Below, piece after piece: positions 44,373 through 53,337 of a stretch of 64,000 nucleotides of DNA; within the stretch, counting starts at the first letter, position 1, and each line of letters begins with the position of its first letter. Where the stretch lies: positions 1 through 64,000 of the forward strand of contig JAPPNK010000002.1 in the NCBI GenBank assembly GCA_028818695.1, read 5' to 3'. Origin of the DNA: Candidatus Poribacteria bacterium. GTDB taxonomy: Bacteria; Poribacteria; WGA-4E; GCA-2687025. Below the pieces are notes generated by a model that saw only the letters and a program-made list of their open reading frames with translations, had not been told where the DNA came from and ran no database searches. The translations under genes and the position numbers were made by a program.

Positions 44373-45556
44373 CGCAGCCCCCAATGCCGGTTGATCGGTC
44401 TCTGGTACGTCTCTATTTTCCCTGAAACGACGTCTTCAAATTGGACGACCTCGCCAATCGCAGCCGACTCGTAGATCGCCTCGCAGATCGCCTTGGCGCG
44501 CAAACCGAGCTCGGCGGGAATCTCCGGCGGGCGGTTGTTTTCGATGGCGTCAACGAAGTCGTAACATTCCAACGTCACTCCGTCCTCTATGCCGTGCGGA
44601 AAGAGGCGCGCCGTCTCTTCTTCGGACAGGCTCGCCTTATACTCCTGAACAATCTGAGCCATCGGTATTTCGGTTCCGTCCTTCAAGACGACCTTAGCGT
44701 TCGGAAACGGGCCATGGAAGATATCCCCCCCGTCCACCAGCGCGCCTTCCGACCCGTAATAGACCACATTTTTAAAGGAATGGCCGGGCGCGGAGTAGGC
44801 GTTCGCCCAGTGGCCGATGACGCCGCTTTTGAAGTTGATCGTCGCCGTCCATGTGTCCTCATGGGCGCTCTGAAGCCGCTTGCCGTCCTTGTTGACCTTC
44901 CGGTCTTCAATCTGCTCCACGCGCGCATAGACCGTTTCAGGGTCGCCGAACAGATACCGTATCGTGTCCGCATAGTGCGCCCCTGAGTCCATCACCATGC
45001 CCCCGCCGCCGAGGTTCAGATCGTACCGCCAGCGCCACGGATCGTCGGGGCTGTGCGCCTGCCAGCTGGCTTGCTGCGAGAAGAAGATGCGCGGCTCGCC
45101 GATCATTCCCTTGTCGATGAGCCATTTAGACGCGCGTCGGCTCGGCTCTCGGCGAATCTGCTCCGCGGTCGCGGCGATCTTTTTGTTGCGCGCCGCCGCT
45201 TCGATGATCGCATGCGTCGCCTTAACCGTGACTCCGATCGGCTTCTCAACCATGACATTTACGCCGGCGTTCAGCGCCTTCACGGCGTTCACATGGTGGT
45301 AGCCATGCGGCGAACAGATGTCGATGCCGTCCAGGTCTTCCTTCTCCAGCATCTGGTCAATGTCTTCATAGACGTTCGGCTCCTTGCCGGTCGCTTCTTT
45401 TGCCGTTTGCGCGAACCGTTCCGCGCCAGCCCGCACAGGGTCGCACATGGCGGCAAGTTCCGCCTTGCCTGGCTCTATGCTGTGTATCCGCAGATAGGCG
45501 TTCAGATGCCCTGTCGCCATTCCTCCGCAGCCCGCAATCGCAATCCGAATAGCCAT
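44369..45556 (-). CDS. Gfo/Idh/MocA family oxidoreductase
   Basis: 395 residues from the ATG at 45556 with a TTGGAG ribosome site; an earlier ATG at 45589 adds a basic segment. The dinucleotide fold has AGCGGMATGHLNAYLR, a GxGxxA variant. EKP is in VMVEKPIGVTVKATHA. The substrate domain has LGGGGMVMDSGAHYADTIRYL. The C-terminal part is longer than in the other members of this window. The gene overlaps the next (PhyH) by four bases; an S9 peptidase lies 127 bases upstream. Substrate unknown. Confidence 0.9.
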   Translation of the reverse strand: MAIRIAIAGCGGMATGHLNAYLRIHSIEPGKAELAAMCDPVRAGAERFAQTAKEATGKEPNVYEDIDQMLEKEDLDGIDICSPHGYHHVNAVKALNAGVNVMVEKPIGVTVKATHAIIEAAARNKKIAATAEQIRREPSRRASKWLIDKGMIGEPRIFFSQQASWQAHSPDDPWRWRYDLNLGGGGMVMDSGAHYADTIRYLFGDPETVYARVEQIEDRKVNKDGKRLQSAHEDTWTATINFKSGVIGHWANAYSAPGHSFKNVVYYGSEGALVDGGDIFHGPFPNAKVVLKDGTEIPMAQIVQEYKASLSEEETARLFPHGIEDGVTLECYDFVDAIENNRPPEIPAELGLRAKAICEAIYESAAIGEVVQFEDVVSGKIETYQRPINRHWGLR

Positions 45557-45683
45557 CCGTTTCTCCAACCGACTTCGTTCAATGCGCATCGATTATGAAT
45601 GAAAAGGAAGGCGCAGGCAAGCTCTCCTCTTGATCAGGTTCCCCTTAATGAGACCTTTGAACGAACAGCGGGAATCTTAAAGA

Positions 45684-47921
45684 TCATTTCTTCCCTCTCC
45701 GCCGCTTCAGATGTCGGTCGAACCACTCAAAGACGCGCCCCCAGTAATCGGCGAGCGCCTCGTTAGACCAGTTGCCTGGGGCGTGGTCGCCTCCTTTGTA
45801 TTTCAACAGCGCCGCCTCTTTTCCAAGATAGGAAAGCCCCTCAAACATCTCTCTCGCCTGCTCAAAAGGAACATAATCCTCTTCTCCATGGATCAGAAGC
45901 AAAGGCGTCTCCACCTTGTCCAGATGAAAAACGGGCGAGCCGTCCACATACCGCTGCGGATGCTCCCATAAAGAGCCGCCCATTCCTCCGTCGCCCGCTT
46001 CAACCCAGCCGCTGCTGCCGGTTAGGAATTTGCTGACGAGGTTGCCGAAAGAGGCGACCGCAACCGCCGCCTTGAACCGCCGCGTCTGCGTTAGAAGAAC
46101 ATTCACCGCGTAGCCGCCAAAACTCGCGCCGATGACCCCAACCCGTTCAGAATCCACCCTAGGCGATGCCGCAGCCGCCTCCACCGCCGGAAGAACGGCG
46201 CTCGAAAACCCTTTGTACGGCTCCATCTGCTCTACAGGAAAGTCGGGCAGCAGGACCGCGTACCCGCGCGACAGATACATGCTCGGATGATCTCCCGATA
46301 TGTCCCGCCCCCATGCAAACTCATCGATATAATGCGAAGGCATGTCGTCTGGATAGACGATGGCGACCAGCGGCGCGGGGTTTTTCTCTGAGGCGTCGGC
46401 CGGGAGCGCGAGAATTCCTTTATACCGCTGTCCGTCCTCCAGCGTCCATTCAATCAGCTCGGTTTTGCCGAATGCCGCCGCCTGCAGACGCGGGTTGATG
46501 TCCGTAATCCGTCTCGGCGATTCAAGCCCGGCGCCTGCGATCCATATGTTCGGCGGCTCCTGCGCGCTCGCGGCGACGTAGATGAAACGATCAGCCTCCT
46601 CTGCCGCGTCTTGACAAAACCTGCCGGCATGAAATGTACGGTTCGCGTCCTTGTACAGCAGCTCCGAGGCGCCGTCCGACAGATTGAACCTGTAAAAGCG
46701 GCTGCCTGATCGTACCACAACCGCGTTGCCGACGGTCCAAGGCGCGTACCCTTCGCTTGGATAAAGAACATCATGAACGTCATGCTCAAACGCTTCCGTC
46801 AAATTCTGAACGGCGCCTCCGTTCAAGGGGACTTTCCACAGCTGCCTTTTCTTTAGACACAGAAGTGCCTCTTCGCCTAACCATAGCGGCGGCTGATAAT
46901 GCCTGCCCAGGTCAAGCTCCGTATTTTCAGTGAGACAGCGTATCTCTCCCGTTTCAACATCAACGACGCGCGCATTCCCCGACGCCAGTTTTCCGCTTCC
47001 GCCTCCCGTTGTCCAGGCAACGTATCGAGAGCCCGGCGACCAGCTCAGCGTGATCCCGTACGCAAACCGTATTCGACGCGCCAGAGGCTTAACGGTTGCC
47101 GCGCCGTTCTCTGCCAGCTTGTTCGGAAGAGAAACGGCGTACAGGTCAAAGATCTGCTGCTGCGCCGCGGGCGTTTCAGAGCCTAAGGCGATCGTAACAG
47201 CGGCGTATTGCCCGTTGGGCGCAATATCGCAGCTCCGAACGTTATACCCCTCCATCAACGGAAGCGCCGCGCCGGTTTCGGCGTTTGCGATCGCCAGCTC
47301 TATGTTTGCCCGCCCCTGTTTCTCCGCTTTAGGCTCTTCAGACGGTATGTCTTGTGGAGCTGGCTCGCTGTCCGCCTCTGCCGAAGTCCAGCCCCACATT
47401 TCCACAATGGAGCTCTCATGCGAGTCGTCGGAAGAGTTCGCGTCCGATTTGACGGGCGGGAGCTGTTCAGACGATACGGTTTTGAAAAGAATGTACCGTC
47501 CGTCGGGCGTCCATTTGGGAACCTCAAACCCAAAGAGCGTCCGAACAGGTTTGGAGTCGACAGCGCGCATTTCGTCCGATTCGCGGTCCCAGATATAGAG
47601 CAGCGGAAAGCCTGCCTTATCCGAGAAAAAGGCGAGCCGCTTGCCGTCAGGAGACCATCTGGGCGCCCAGCTGGAACCCCATCTAGGCGTGAGGTTGCGG
47701 CTTTCGCCTGTTTGCGCGTTTGTGATCCAGACCGTTCCGCGCTCCATCTCATACATGACGCCTGTTTCAGAATAGAGCGAGAAGCCGGCGCTGCCGCCTT
47801 GTTCGCGATTCTGCGTCGTTGTGTTGTAAGCGATCCAGTTTCCGTCGGGCGTGATATGTATCGGAACGCGCGTCGCAAAGCTGCTGAACTGAAGCAGATT
47901 CTCAAAGTGGGAAGACGGCAT
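45684..47921 (-). CDS. S9-family prolyl oligopeptidase/dipeptidyl-peptidase-like enzyme
   Basis: 745 residues. The first two thirds are a beta-propeller with repeated SPDGK- and SPGS-type turns (PRWSPDGKRLAFFSDKAGFP). The C-terminal third is an alpha/beta hydrolase with the catalytic triad Ser600 (GVIGASFGGYAV), Asp682 (HGEEDYVP) and His713 (KGGDHAPGN). No signal peptide is seen, so a cytosolic role in peptide breakdown is likely. An intact member of a common family. Confidence 0.9.
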   Translation of the reverse strand: MPSSHFENLLQFSSFATRVPIHITPDGNWIAYNTTTQNREQGGSAGFSLYSETGVMYEMERGTVWITNAQTGESRNLTPRWGSSWAPRWSPDGKRLAFFSDKAGFPLLYIWDRESDEMRAVDSKPVRTLFGFEVPKWTPDGRYILFKTVSSEQLPPVKSDANSSDDSHESSIVEMWGWTSAEADSEPAPQDIPSEEPKAEKQGRANIELAIANAETGAALPLMEGYNVRSCDIAPNGQYAAVTIALGSETPAAQQQIFDLYAVSLPNKLAENGAATVKPLARRIRFAYGITLSWSPGSRYVAWTTGGGSGKLASGNARVVDVETGEIRCLTENTELDLGRHYQPPLWLGEEALLCLKKRQLWKVPLNGGAVQNLTEAFEHDVHDVLYPSEGYAPWTVGNAVVVRSGSRFYRFNLSDGASELLYKDANRTFHAGRFCQDAAEEADRFIYVAASAQEPPNIWIAGAGLESPRRITDINPRLQAAAFGKTELIEWTLEDGQRYKGILALPADASEKNPAPLVAIVYPDDMPSHYIDEFAWGRDISGDHPSMYLSRGYAVLLPDFPVEQMEPYKGFSSAVLPAVEAAAASPRVDSERVGVIGASFGGYAVNVLLTQTRRFKAAVAVASFGNLVSKFLTGSSGWVEAGDGGMGGSLWEHPQRYVDGSPVFHLDKVETPLLLIHGEEDYVPFEQAREMFEGLSYLGKEAALLKYKGGDHAPGNWSNEALADYWGRVFEWFDRHLKRRRGKK

Positions 47922-47960
47922 TTTTGCCTTTCTAATTTGAAATGCGTCAAGTCGGGTTAT

Positions 47961-48150
47961 CTGACCTTAGCGCTTTAGTTGGGACATTCGCCTGGGCGAA
48001 CGCGGACGGTTTCTGCGGCGCCTCTGGATTCCCTCCCCATTTTCACGGGGACATGGCTTGCGCGGGAATGACGGCCTGGTTGGCGGCGCCTTTTCCCATC
48101 AATAGAGCGATCATTCGTTCAAATGTCCTAACTTTACGCATGAGGTCAGG
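47961..48150 (+). repeat. MITE-like element copy F with target duplication
   Basis: 190 bases. It begins CTGACCTTAGCGCTTTAGTT and ends AACTTTACGCATGAGGTCAG; the 28-base termini match as inverted repeats at about 21 positions. Both sides are flanked by GGGTTAT (47954-47960 and 48151-48157), a 7 bp target duplication. The central hairpin carries an extra CCCC..GGGG stem. It fills most of the 289-base gap between the S9 peptidase and the double MBL gene. Confidence 0.88.
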
Positions 48151-48210
48151 GGTTATACATCATAACCCGCCCTTCCCTTTGCCGTCCACTTTGCGCCAGG
48201 ACCGCGCCGC

Positions 48211-50055
48211 TCAAGAAGTCTCTATATCCAAAATAGCCTCTCGAAACGCCCCTAAATCGCGCCCTCTATGTACAATATGAAACGGTATCGGCGTTCGCTT
48301 GGCGTCGGCGTTCGACGGTATCGTCAAACGAAACGCCGCTCCCCCAACCGACTTCGCCGGCGTACGGATCTCCGCCGCTAAGCCTCCCGCTTTCACGGGA
48401 ACGGCGTCCAGCTCATCCTGAACGCGCCAGCCGGACGGCAGCAGAGGACGAATCTGCGTCGTGGACGCATCCGCCGAGTGGTTTGTGATTTCCACCCGTA
48501 TCGCCGCCGTCTCGCCCGCTTGAACCGTCTGCGCATACGGATCGCAGCGCGCCCAGTGCGGATCCAAGCCGTAATTCGCATGATCCCAAGGCGCGAGCTC
48601 GCCAAACAGCGCCTCCCGCTCGCGCAGAAGAGCGCGCATCGCCTGAAGCTGTCCGCTCGTGAACCGAAACGGCTGCTCAACATGGCAGTTAAAAATATGC
48701 GTCGGCTTGAGCCTGTCCATAAGCGTCAAGCACCGGTCGTATCCGACGCCCTCTCCCAACAGGTTGCGGTTGGCGGCGCAGTAGTCGTCCATCCCAGACG
48801 GCGTGAACGAGTCGCCCGCAAACAGCAGACGCATCCCGCGCCCCTCAACAAGCAGCCCGCCGTGATAGTAGGTCTGCCCTGGGAAGAAGAACGATGTCAT
48901 CCAAAACTCGTTCCAGCGCCAAGACTCCCCGTCCGCAGGCTCATGGTCGACGCGCGCCTCCGCCTCCGACAAACACGGAATGCGCCAAGCTTGCGGACGC
49001 TTCACGACATCCGCGACAACGGGCGAAGCCCAGGTCGGAACGTCAAACCGCCGCTGAAACTCTGGGACGCCGTCCACATGATCGTCATGATAATGTGTGA
49101 TCCAGAAGCCGGTTATTTTGGAAATCTCGCCCGCCTCAATCCATTTTTCAAACGTGTCGACGACGCGCGGCGTCCCGCAGTCCATCACAAACGCCTCCCC
49201 GTTCTCCGACAGGACTGCCCATGTTGTGCCGATCTTCCGCAAAAACGCCGGCGTCTCCAGCGTCTCGCCGAACGGCATATGCCCCTCCGCGCCGTCAAAC
49301 TCGCCAAACACTTCAGGGAAATAATGCCGAACCGCCGACGCCGCGACATACCGGTCATAACACCGCTCAAGCCGCTCCGCCAGGAGATCAACCGCCGCCG
49401 CCGAATCCTCTATCGGCGCGCCGTGCGACGGAACCATCACATCCGGCTTCCATTCAAGAACGCGCCGCAAACTTCCGATCAGCTCATCGCGGGTTCCCAA
49501 GAACCCGTGGTAGTCGGTGAAGAAGGCGAACCGCTTTTGCATGCTATGGACATCCCACACCTGCCCCGGTCCGTAGATCAGATCGCCCGTGAACGCCGCC
49601 CGAACCCCGTCCGCATCTATCAGATAACTCATTCCCCCGTCCGTGTGTCCGGGAGTCGCAACCGCCCAAACGAGCGCGCCGCCCCATTCAACGCAATCCC
49701 CATCCTCCAAGAAGCCGTCCACATGCATCGACTCGGTCAAAAGCGGCGGCGTCGGCCGGTCGTTGTAGAGATGGTACTGCGCTTCGGGTCCTGTCCACCG
49801 TTCAGATGCGTTTTCAAACATTGCGCGCTCGGCGGCGGGGGCGTACACTCTCGGACGGACGGCAAACTCGTCCAGCCCCGCCGTCTGATCCCGATGGCCG
49901 TGCGTGAAAAGAACTCGCTCCGCCGACCCAACCGCTTCAACAACGCCCGACGCGCAGTCGATGAGCAGCGTTTTGCCGCCGCTTTCTTTTTCGTTAAGGA
50001 CGCCGACATTGACGACGCCTTCATAGACCGACAAGTTTTTGCTGATTTTCTGCAT
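48211..50055 (-). CDS. Double metallo-beta-lactamase-fold hydrolase with C-terminal beta domain
   Basis: 614 residues carrying two MBL-fold units. Unit 1 (about 1-260) has LFTHGHRDQTAG, ATPGHTDGGMSYL and VPSHGAP. Unit 2 (about 265-500) has WITHYHDDHVDGVPE, FFPGQTYYHGGLL, LLFAGDSFTPSG and FNCHVEQPF. The last 90 or so residues have Ig-like strands (RVEITNHSADASTTQIRPLL). Both units keep most metal-binding His/Asp residues, though unit 1 reads HGHRD. The substrate cannot be inferred. A strong CGGAGG ribosome site precedes the start; the PhyH gene upstream ends 17 bases away. Confidence 0.82.
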   Translation of the reverse strand: MQKISKNLSVYEGVVNVGVLNEKESGGKTLLIDCASGVVEAVGSAERVLFTHGHRDQTAGLDEFAVRPRVYAPAAERAMFENASERWTGPEAQYHLYNDRPTPPLLTESMHVDGFLEDGDCVEWGGALVWAVATPGHTDGGMSYLIDADGVRAAFTGDLIYGPGQVWDVHSMQKRFAFFTDYHGFLGTRDELIGSLRRVLEWKPDVMVPSHGAPIEDSAAAVDLLAERLERCYDRYVAASAVRHYFPEVFGEFDGAEGHMPFGETLETPAFLRKIGTTWAVLSENGEAFVMDCGTPRVVDTFEKWIEAGEISKITGFWITHYHDDHVDGVPEFQRRFDVPTWASPVVADVVKRPQAWRIPCLSEAEARVDHEPADGESWRWNEFWMTSFFFPGQTYYHGGLLVEGRGMRLLFAGDSFTPSGMDDYCAANRNLLGEGVGYDRCLTLMDRLKPTHIFNCHVEQPFRFTSGQLQAMRALLREREALFGELAPWDHANYGLDPHWARCDPYAQTVQAGETAAIRVEITNHSADASTTQIRPLLPSGWRVQDELDAVPVKAGGLAAEIRTPAKSVGGAAFRLTIPSNADAKRTPIPFHIVHRGRDLGAFREAILDIETS

Positions 50056-50071
50056 CCATGCCTCCGATTCG

Positions 50072-50905
50072 TCAACCGTTTTCGCCGCGGTCCAATTGCG
50101 CCCATTCCGCCTTCGGGCGCCCGCCGCTCCAGTCCCACATCCACCGATCCGTGTACGGCTCCCGCGCTTCGATGCCGAAGATGACGCGCCCTTCAGGTCC
50201 GGCGCGCTCCAGCACCTCCGGCTTCACAATGCGCCCCAGGTCCGCCTCCCCCCGAAGCCATCGCCGCCGCCAAGGCGTCATGACAGCGTACCGCGGCGCG
50301 TCCCCCCGATGCTCAGAGGCTCCATGCCAAGCGCAAATGTTGAAGATCAACACAGACCCGCGCGGAGCCTCAATCGCGCGCGCCAGCGGCGTGTCCCGTA
50401 TCGGCTCCCGCAGCGGATAAAGATGGCTGCCAGGCACAACGCGCGTCGCGCCGTTCTCCTTCGTGTAATCGCTAATGCAAAAGACGACATTGAACCCCAG
50501 CGCATGGCTTGTGATGCGTCTGCCGCCGTCCGCCGCCGCAAGCGGCCGATTCGGTCCCGTGATGGACCCGTCCGCATGAAGCCCCTGCTCCCGCGCTCCC
50601 GGAAAGACGATATGCGCCTGAACGGAACTCAACACCGCGTCCTCGCCCAAAAAATGCCGTATCACCCGCAGAAGCGGGGGCAGCTGGTAAACCCGCTCAA
50701 AAATGCGCGCCTTGTTGAAAAGATTGTAAATCTGCGTCCCATGCGACCCATACGGCGACCCCGGCAGATCCGCCTCCTCATGCATGAGACGCTCCAGCTG
50801 ACGCTCCGCCTCAGCGCACTCCTCCCCGCTCAACAAATTCGGTAAAACGGAATACCCATGCAGCTGAACCCGCTGTATATGTTCCGAGATTTCCTGTTCA
50901 GTCAT
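50072..50905 (-). CDS. Phytanoyl-CoA dioxygenase family (PhyH) protein
   Basis: 277 residues. Ferrous-iron ligands: GLHADGSITGPNR (His110, Asp112) and the distal His in FNICAWHGASEHRG, with RVVPGSHLYPL between. RYAVMTPWRRRW supplies basic residues near the co-substrate site. Less like the other two PhyH proteins of the window than they are to each other by eye. It starts within the stop of the sulfotransferase (ATGA overlap) with AAAGG upstream, so the run of four genes is one transcript. Confidence 0.86.
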   Translation of the reverse strand: MTEQEISEHIQRVQLHGYSVLPNLLSGEECAEAERQLERLMHEEADLPGSPYGSHGTQIYNLFNKARIFERVYQLPPLLRVIRHFLGEDAVLSSVQAHIVFPGAREQGLHADGSITGPNRPLAAADGGRRITSHALGFNVVFCISDYTKENGATRVVPGSHLYPLREPIRDTPLARAIEAPRGSVLIFNICAWHGASEHRGDAPRYAVMTPWRRRWLRGEADLGRIVKPEVLERAGPEGRVIFGIEAREPYTDRWMWDWSGGRPKAEWAQLDRGENG

Positions 50906-51633
50906 TGTTCGCCTTTCAACGCATGCGCATACAGCGCCTCATAATAAGGTCGGCACTCGTCCAGCAGAGCGCGCAGCCTCTCAGGGAACGGCTCCGTCTT
51001 CGGACGGTAAGGCTGAAACCCGCGCGACCGATGCACATTCGCATACCAGTGCGCAGCCCAAACTCCGTCTTCAGGCCGCCCCCCCGTCTCCCAAGCCAGC
51101 ATTCCCTCGTCAAACGGCAGCTCCAGCCGTTCGCACAACTGCTCCAACACGCCGCGCGGATTCAACAGCAACTCGCGCGCCTCCAACACGGGCGGCTCCT
51201 GCCCCAAAGCGCGCAGCTGCTCAAACAGCTCATATTGCGCCCGATACCCTGTATCCACCAGCGCAATCTCTCCCAGAGCCTTCTCCAGCGACGGCAGCAT
51301 ATCGACCGGATCCCGCGTCAACAGCACATTCACAACGGAACCCAGAAACCCGCGCCCCATCTCTATCAGATGATGCGTCATCTGCTTCATAAACAGAACG
51401 GGGCGGGCGCATGGACCGAGTATCAGGCCGCGCGCAACCTTCTCTCCGTCGCATTCCATCGACTCCATCGTTTCTATCTTTAAAGGATGGTCGGCGCCGG
51501 ACGCGCGCAGATAATGCCCGTAAAGCGGCTCGTCCACAACGCGCGTATCCTCCCGCTGCGCGAAAGCGTACATCAACGCCGTTGAGATATTCCGCGGGCC
51601 TGACCAGAGGCAGACGCGTTTCACACTGTCCAA
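50902..51633 (-). CDS. Sulfotransferase-like protein
   Basis: 243 residues starting at a TTG with AGGAG upstream (a GTG at 51624 is an alternative). The 5'-phosphosulfate loop WSGPRNISTALMYAFAQ is at the N-terminus, with the 3'-phosphate site in LLTRDPVDMLPSL. Members of this family transfer sulfate from PAPS to an acceptor, and some are annotated as aminotransferase-like by error. Coupled to the Gfo/Idh/MocA gene upstream and the PhyH gene downstream. The acceptor is unknown. Confidence 0.78.
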   Translation of the reverse strand: MDSVKRVCLWSGPRNISTALMYAFAQREDTRVVDEPLYGHYLRASGADHPLKIETMESMECDGEKVARGLILGPCARPVLFMKQMTHHLIEMGRGFLGSVVNVLLTRDPVDMLPSLEKALGEIALVDTGYRAQYELFEQLRALGQEPPVLEARELLLNPRGVLEQLCERLELPFDEGMLAWETGGRPEDGVWAAHWYANVHRSRGFQPYRPKTEPFPERLRALLDECRPYYEALYAHALKGEQ

Positions 51634-51636
51634 CGT

Positions 51637-52635
51637 TCAGCTCCTCGCCAGCGGAAGAGCGACGCGCGCATTTCCAAGCCGCTGCGATTCTAGAAAGCCG
51701 CAGAAAATCTCGACGACCGCCGCGCCGTCCTCGCCCGTGGAGGCGGGCGCGCCGCCGTTCTCAACAACGCCAATCAGCTCTTGGACGCCTCCCTGAATGC
51801 CGGTCGCGCCGTCGACCGAGGGAGGCTCCATGAAGGTCGACTCCCCGCTCTTAACAAACTCTCCCCGCCTGTCGTTCAAGAGCAGGTATCCGCCGCTCCC
51901 AACAACCTCAATGCGAAACTTCGGATCGGACCCGCGCTTCGTTCCGCCGGCGTAAAAACCGCGAACCCCGTTCTCAAAATGGATGTAGCCGCTGGCGGAC
52001 GGCTCCGTCTTCGGATCATGTCCGCCGTCGCCGGCGTATTCTGTGTAATGCTCGTACCCGTCCTCTAGGTGCGCGAAGACCCAGTCCGGTTTGGAACCGG
52101 CGAACCAGCAGACCGCGTCAATGAGATGCGTTCCGTTCCGAAACAGCATGGCGCGGGAGCCGTTCAGCGTTCCGACCACATACTGGACGGCGCCGATCTC
52201 GCCCCGCTCCCAGACGCGCTCATGCGCGGCGCGCCAGAGCGGCTGCCATCGGCGCGTATGATCGACCGCCAAGACGGTTCCGTTGGCGCGGCATGCCTCC
52301 AGCATTCGATCGGCGTCTTGAACGCTCGTCGCAAGCGGTTTTTCGCAAAACACGCCTCGTACGCCCGCCTCCGCCGCGTCCACGACAATATCGGCATGCC
52401 GGTGGTCAGACGTCGCCACCGTGACAACATCCAGCTTCGCCTCCGCCAGCATTTCCCGATGATCCCCGTACATCTGAAGACGCGGAAAACGCTCTTTCCA
52501 ATGGCTATGAAAAGCGGCGCGCGCGTCCTCAACCAAATCGCACCCCGCCGCCAGCTCTGTCGATTCAAGCCCCGCCGCCCCTGTCGCATGTTGAATCCCG
52601 ATGCCTTTGCATCCGACAACCCCTACGCGAATCAT
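51637..52635 (-). CDS. Gfo/Idh/MocA family oxidoreductase
   Basis: 332 residues. Dinucleotide motif GVVGCKGIGIQHATGA (GxxGxG form), with EKP as CEKPLATSVQDADRM, and AVDHTRRWQPLWRAAHERVW as the usual family helix. The substrate domain has LFRNGTHLIDAVCWFAG, where the His may act in catalysis. It begins the four-gene run oxidoreductase, sulfotransferase, PhyH, double MBL protein. Substrate unknown. Confidence 0.9.
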   Translation of the reverse strand: MIRVGVVGCKGIGIQHATGAAGLESTELAAGCDLVEDARAAFHSHWKERFPRLQMYGDHREMLAEAKLDVVTVATSDHRHADIVVDAAEAGVRGVFCEKPLATSVQDADRMLEACRANGTVLAVDHTRRWQPLWRAAHERVWERGEIGAVQYVVGTLNGSRAMLFRNGTHLIDAVCWFAGSKPDWVFAHLEDGYEHYTEYAGDGGHDPKTEPSASGYIHFENGVRGFYAGGTKRGSDPKFRIEVVGSGGYLLLNDRRGEFVKSGESTFMEPPSVDGATGIQGGVQELIGVVENGGAPASTGEDGAAVVEIFCGFLESQRLGNARVALPLARS

Positions 52636-53089
52636 CGTTCTCTCCCGTCATGCGCTGATACGATCTGTCCGCAACCTGTCCTGGGCAACCCCATCGCCTA
52701 CAGGCGCCGCCCGTCTGCCGTATTCTACACCTTCCGGCCGTTCAGCGCAGTGTGTCAAATTAAGCGCGCAACGTCCAATTTCGGCACACTCCTTCTCGCC
52801 GACCTCCATTTTGGTACGCATGCGTTTCTTACTCTGTTGAGCCTCCCGCCCTGTTTGGTTGAAAGGCTCAGCGCCGTTTGACGATTTTCTAAAAGCGTTG
52901 GGAATCCAGCGCCCATGCGCATTTCAACGCATCCTATACCCATGATCCGCATGCGGCAATCTGAAAAACGGCTCAACGAATTCTCTTTAAGCGTCATCCA
53001 AATCCGCCAGCGCCGCGTTTATTGTAACTGGCACGCTAATTGCTAGCGTTACAGGTGTAAGCATCGTTGCAATGAAGGAGGCGTAGAAA
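52636..53089. other. Gene-free stretch upstream of a small gene
   Basis: 454 bases between divergent genes with no coding frame that looks real. Upstream of the gene at 53090 there is an inverted repeat GTAAC...GTTAC (about 53027-53055), then AAGGAGG. No repeat copy, tRNA or clear terminator is seen; promoters for both flanking genes must lie here. Confidence 0.5.
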
Positions 53090-53335
53090 ATGAAGAGAAC
53101 GCGCCGTCAAGAACAAATCCGACTCGACCTGTTTGACGCTGCCCTGTTGCTGGCGGAAGGGCAAGCCCGCGCCGAAAGCCCGGAGGGACAGCACAGACCA
53201 AACTGGGCAGACTTTATCGAAAATCTGTCGCGCATTTCGAACGATTTCGCGCAGGCAAGAGCCGAAAAGGAACAGCTCCGCATGGCAATCGTTTCCGCGC
53301 CGTCTTCGACCGCGATAGAAATGAGCGCCGACTAA
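53090..53335 (+). CDS. Small helical hypothetical protein
   Basis: 81 residues, charged and helical (RRQEQIRLDLFDAALLLAEG, WADFIENLSRISNDFAQARA), no membrane segment or motif. It is supported by a strong AAGGAGG ribosome site 8 bases before the ATG. It ends 3 bases from the convergent recG stop. Function unknown. Confidence 0.55.
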   Translation: MKRTRRQEQIRLDLFDAALLLAEGQARAESPEGQHRPNWADFIENLSRISNDFAQARAEKEQLRMAIVSAPSSTAIEMSAD

Positions 53336-53337
53336 GA

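Noticed and set aside
45635-45680. Another copy of the MITE-like element upstream of the S9/oxidoreductase boundary
   Set aside because: Only TTTGAACGAAC and GCGGGAATC match; too short to call a copy.
48478-50184. A 568-codon open frame opposite the double MBL gene, and a 457-codon frame opposite the aldehyde dehydrogenase (40801-42174)
   Set aside because: Both are rich in Arg, Pro and His with no family motif, and arise from the GC-rich codon use of the real genes on the other strand.
52755-52997. Short minus-strand frame of 80 codons in the 454-base gap
   Set aside because: No ribosome site, no motif and unlike the codon use of real genes nearby.
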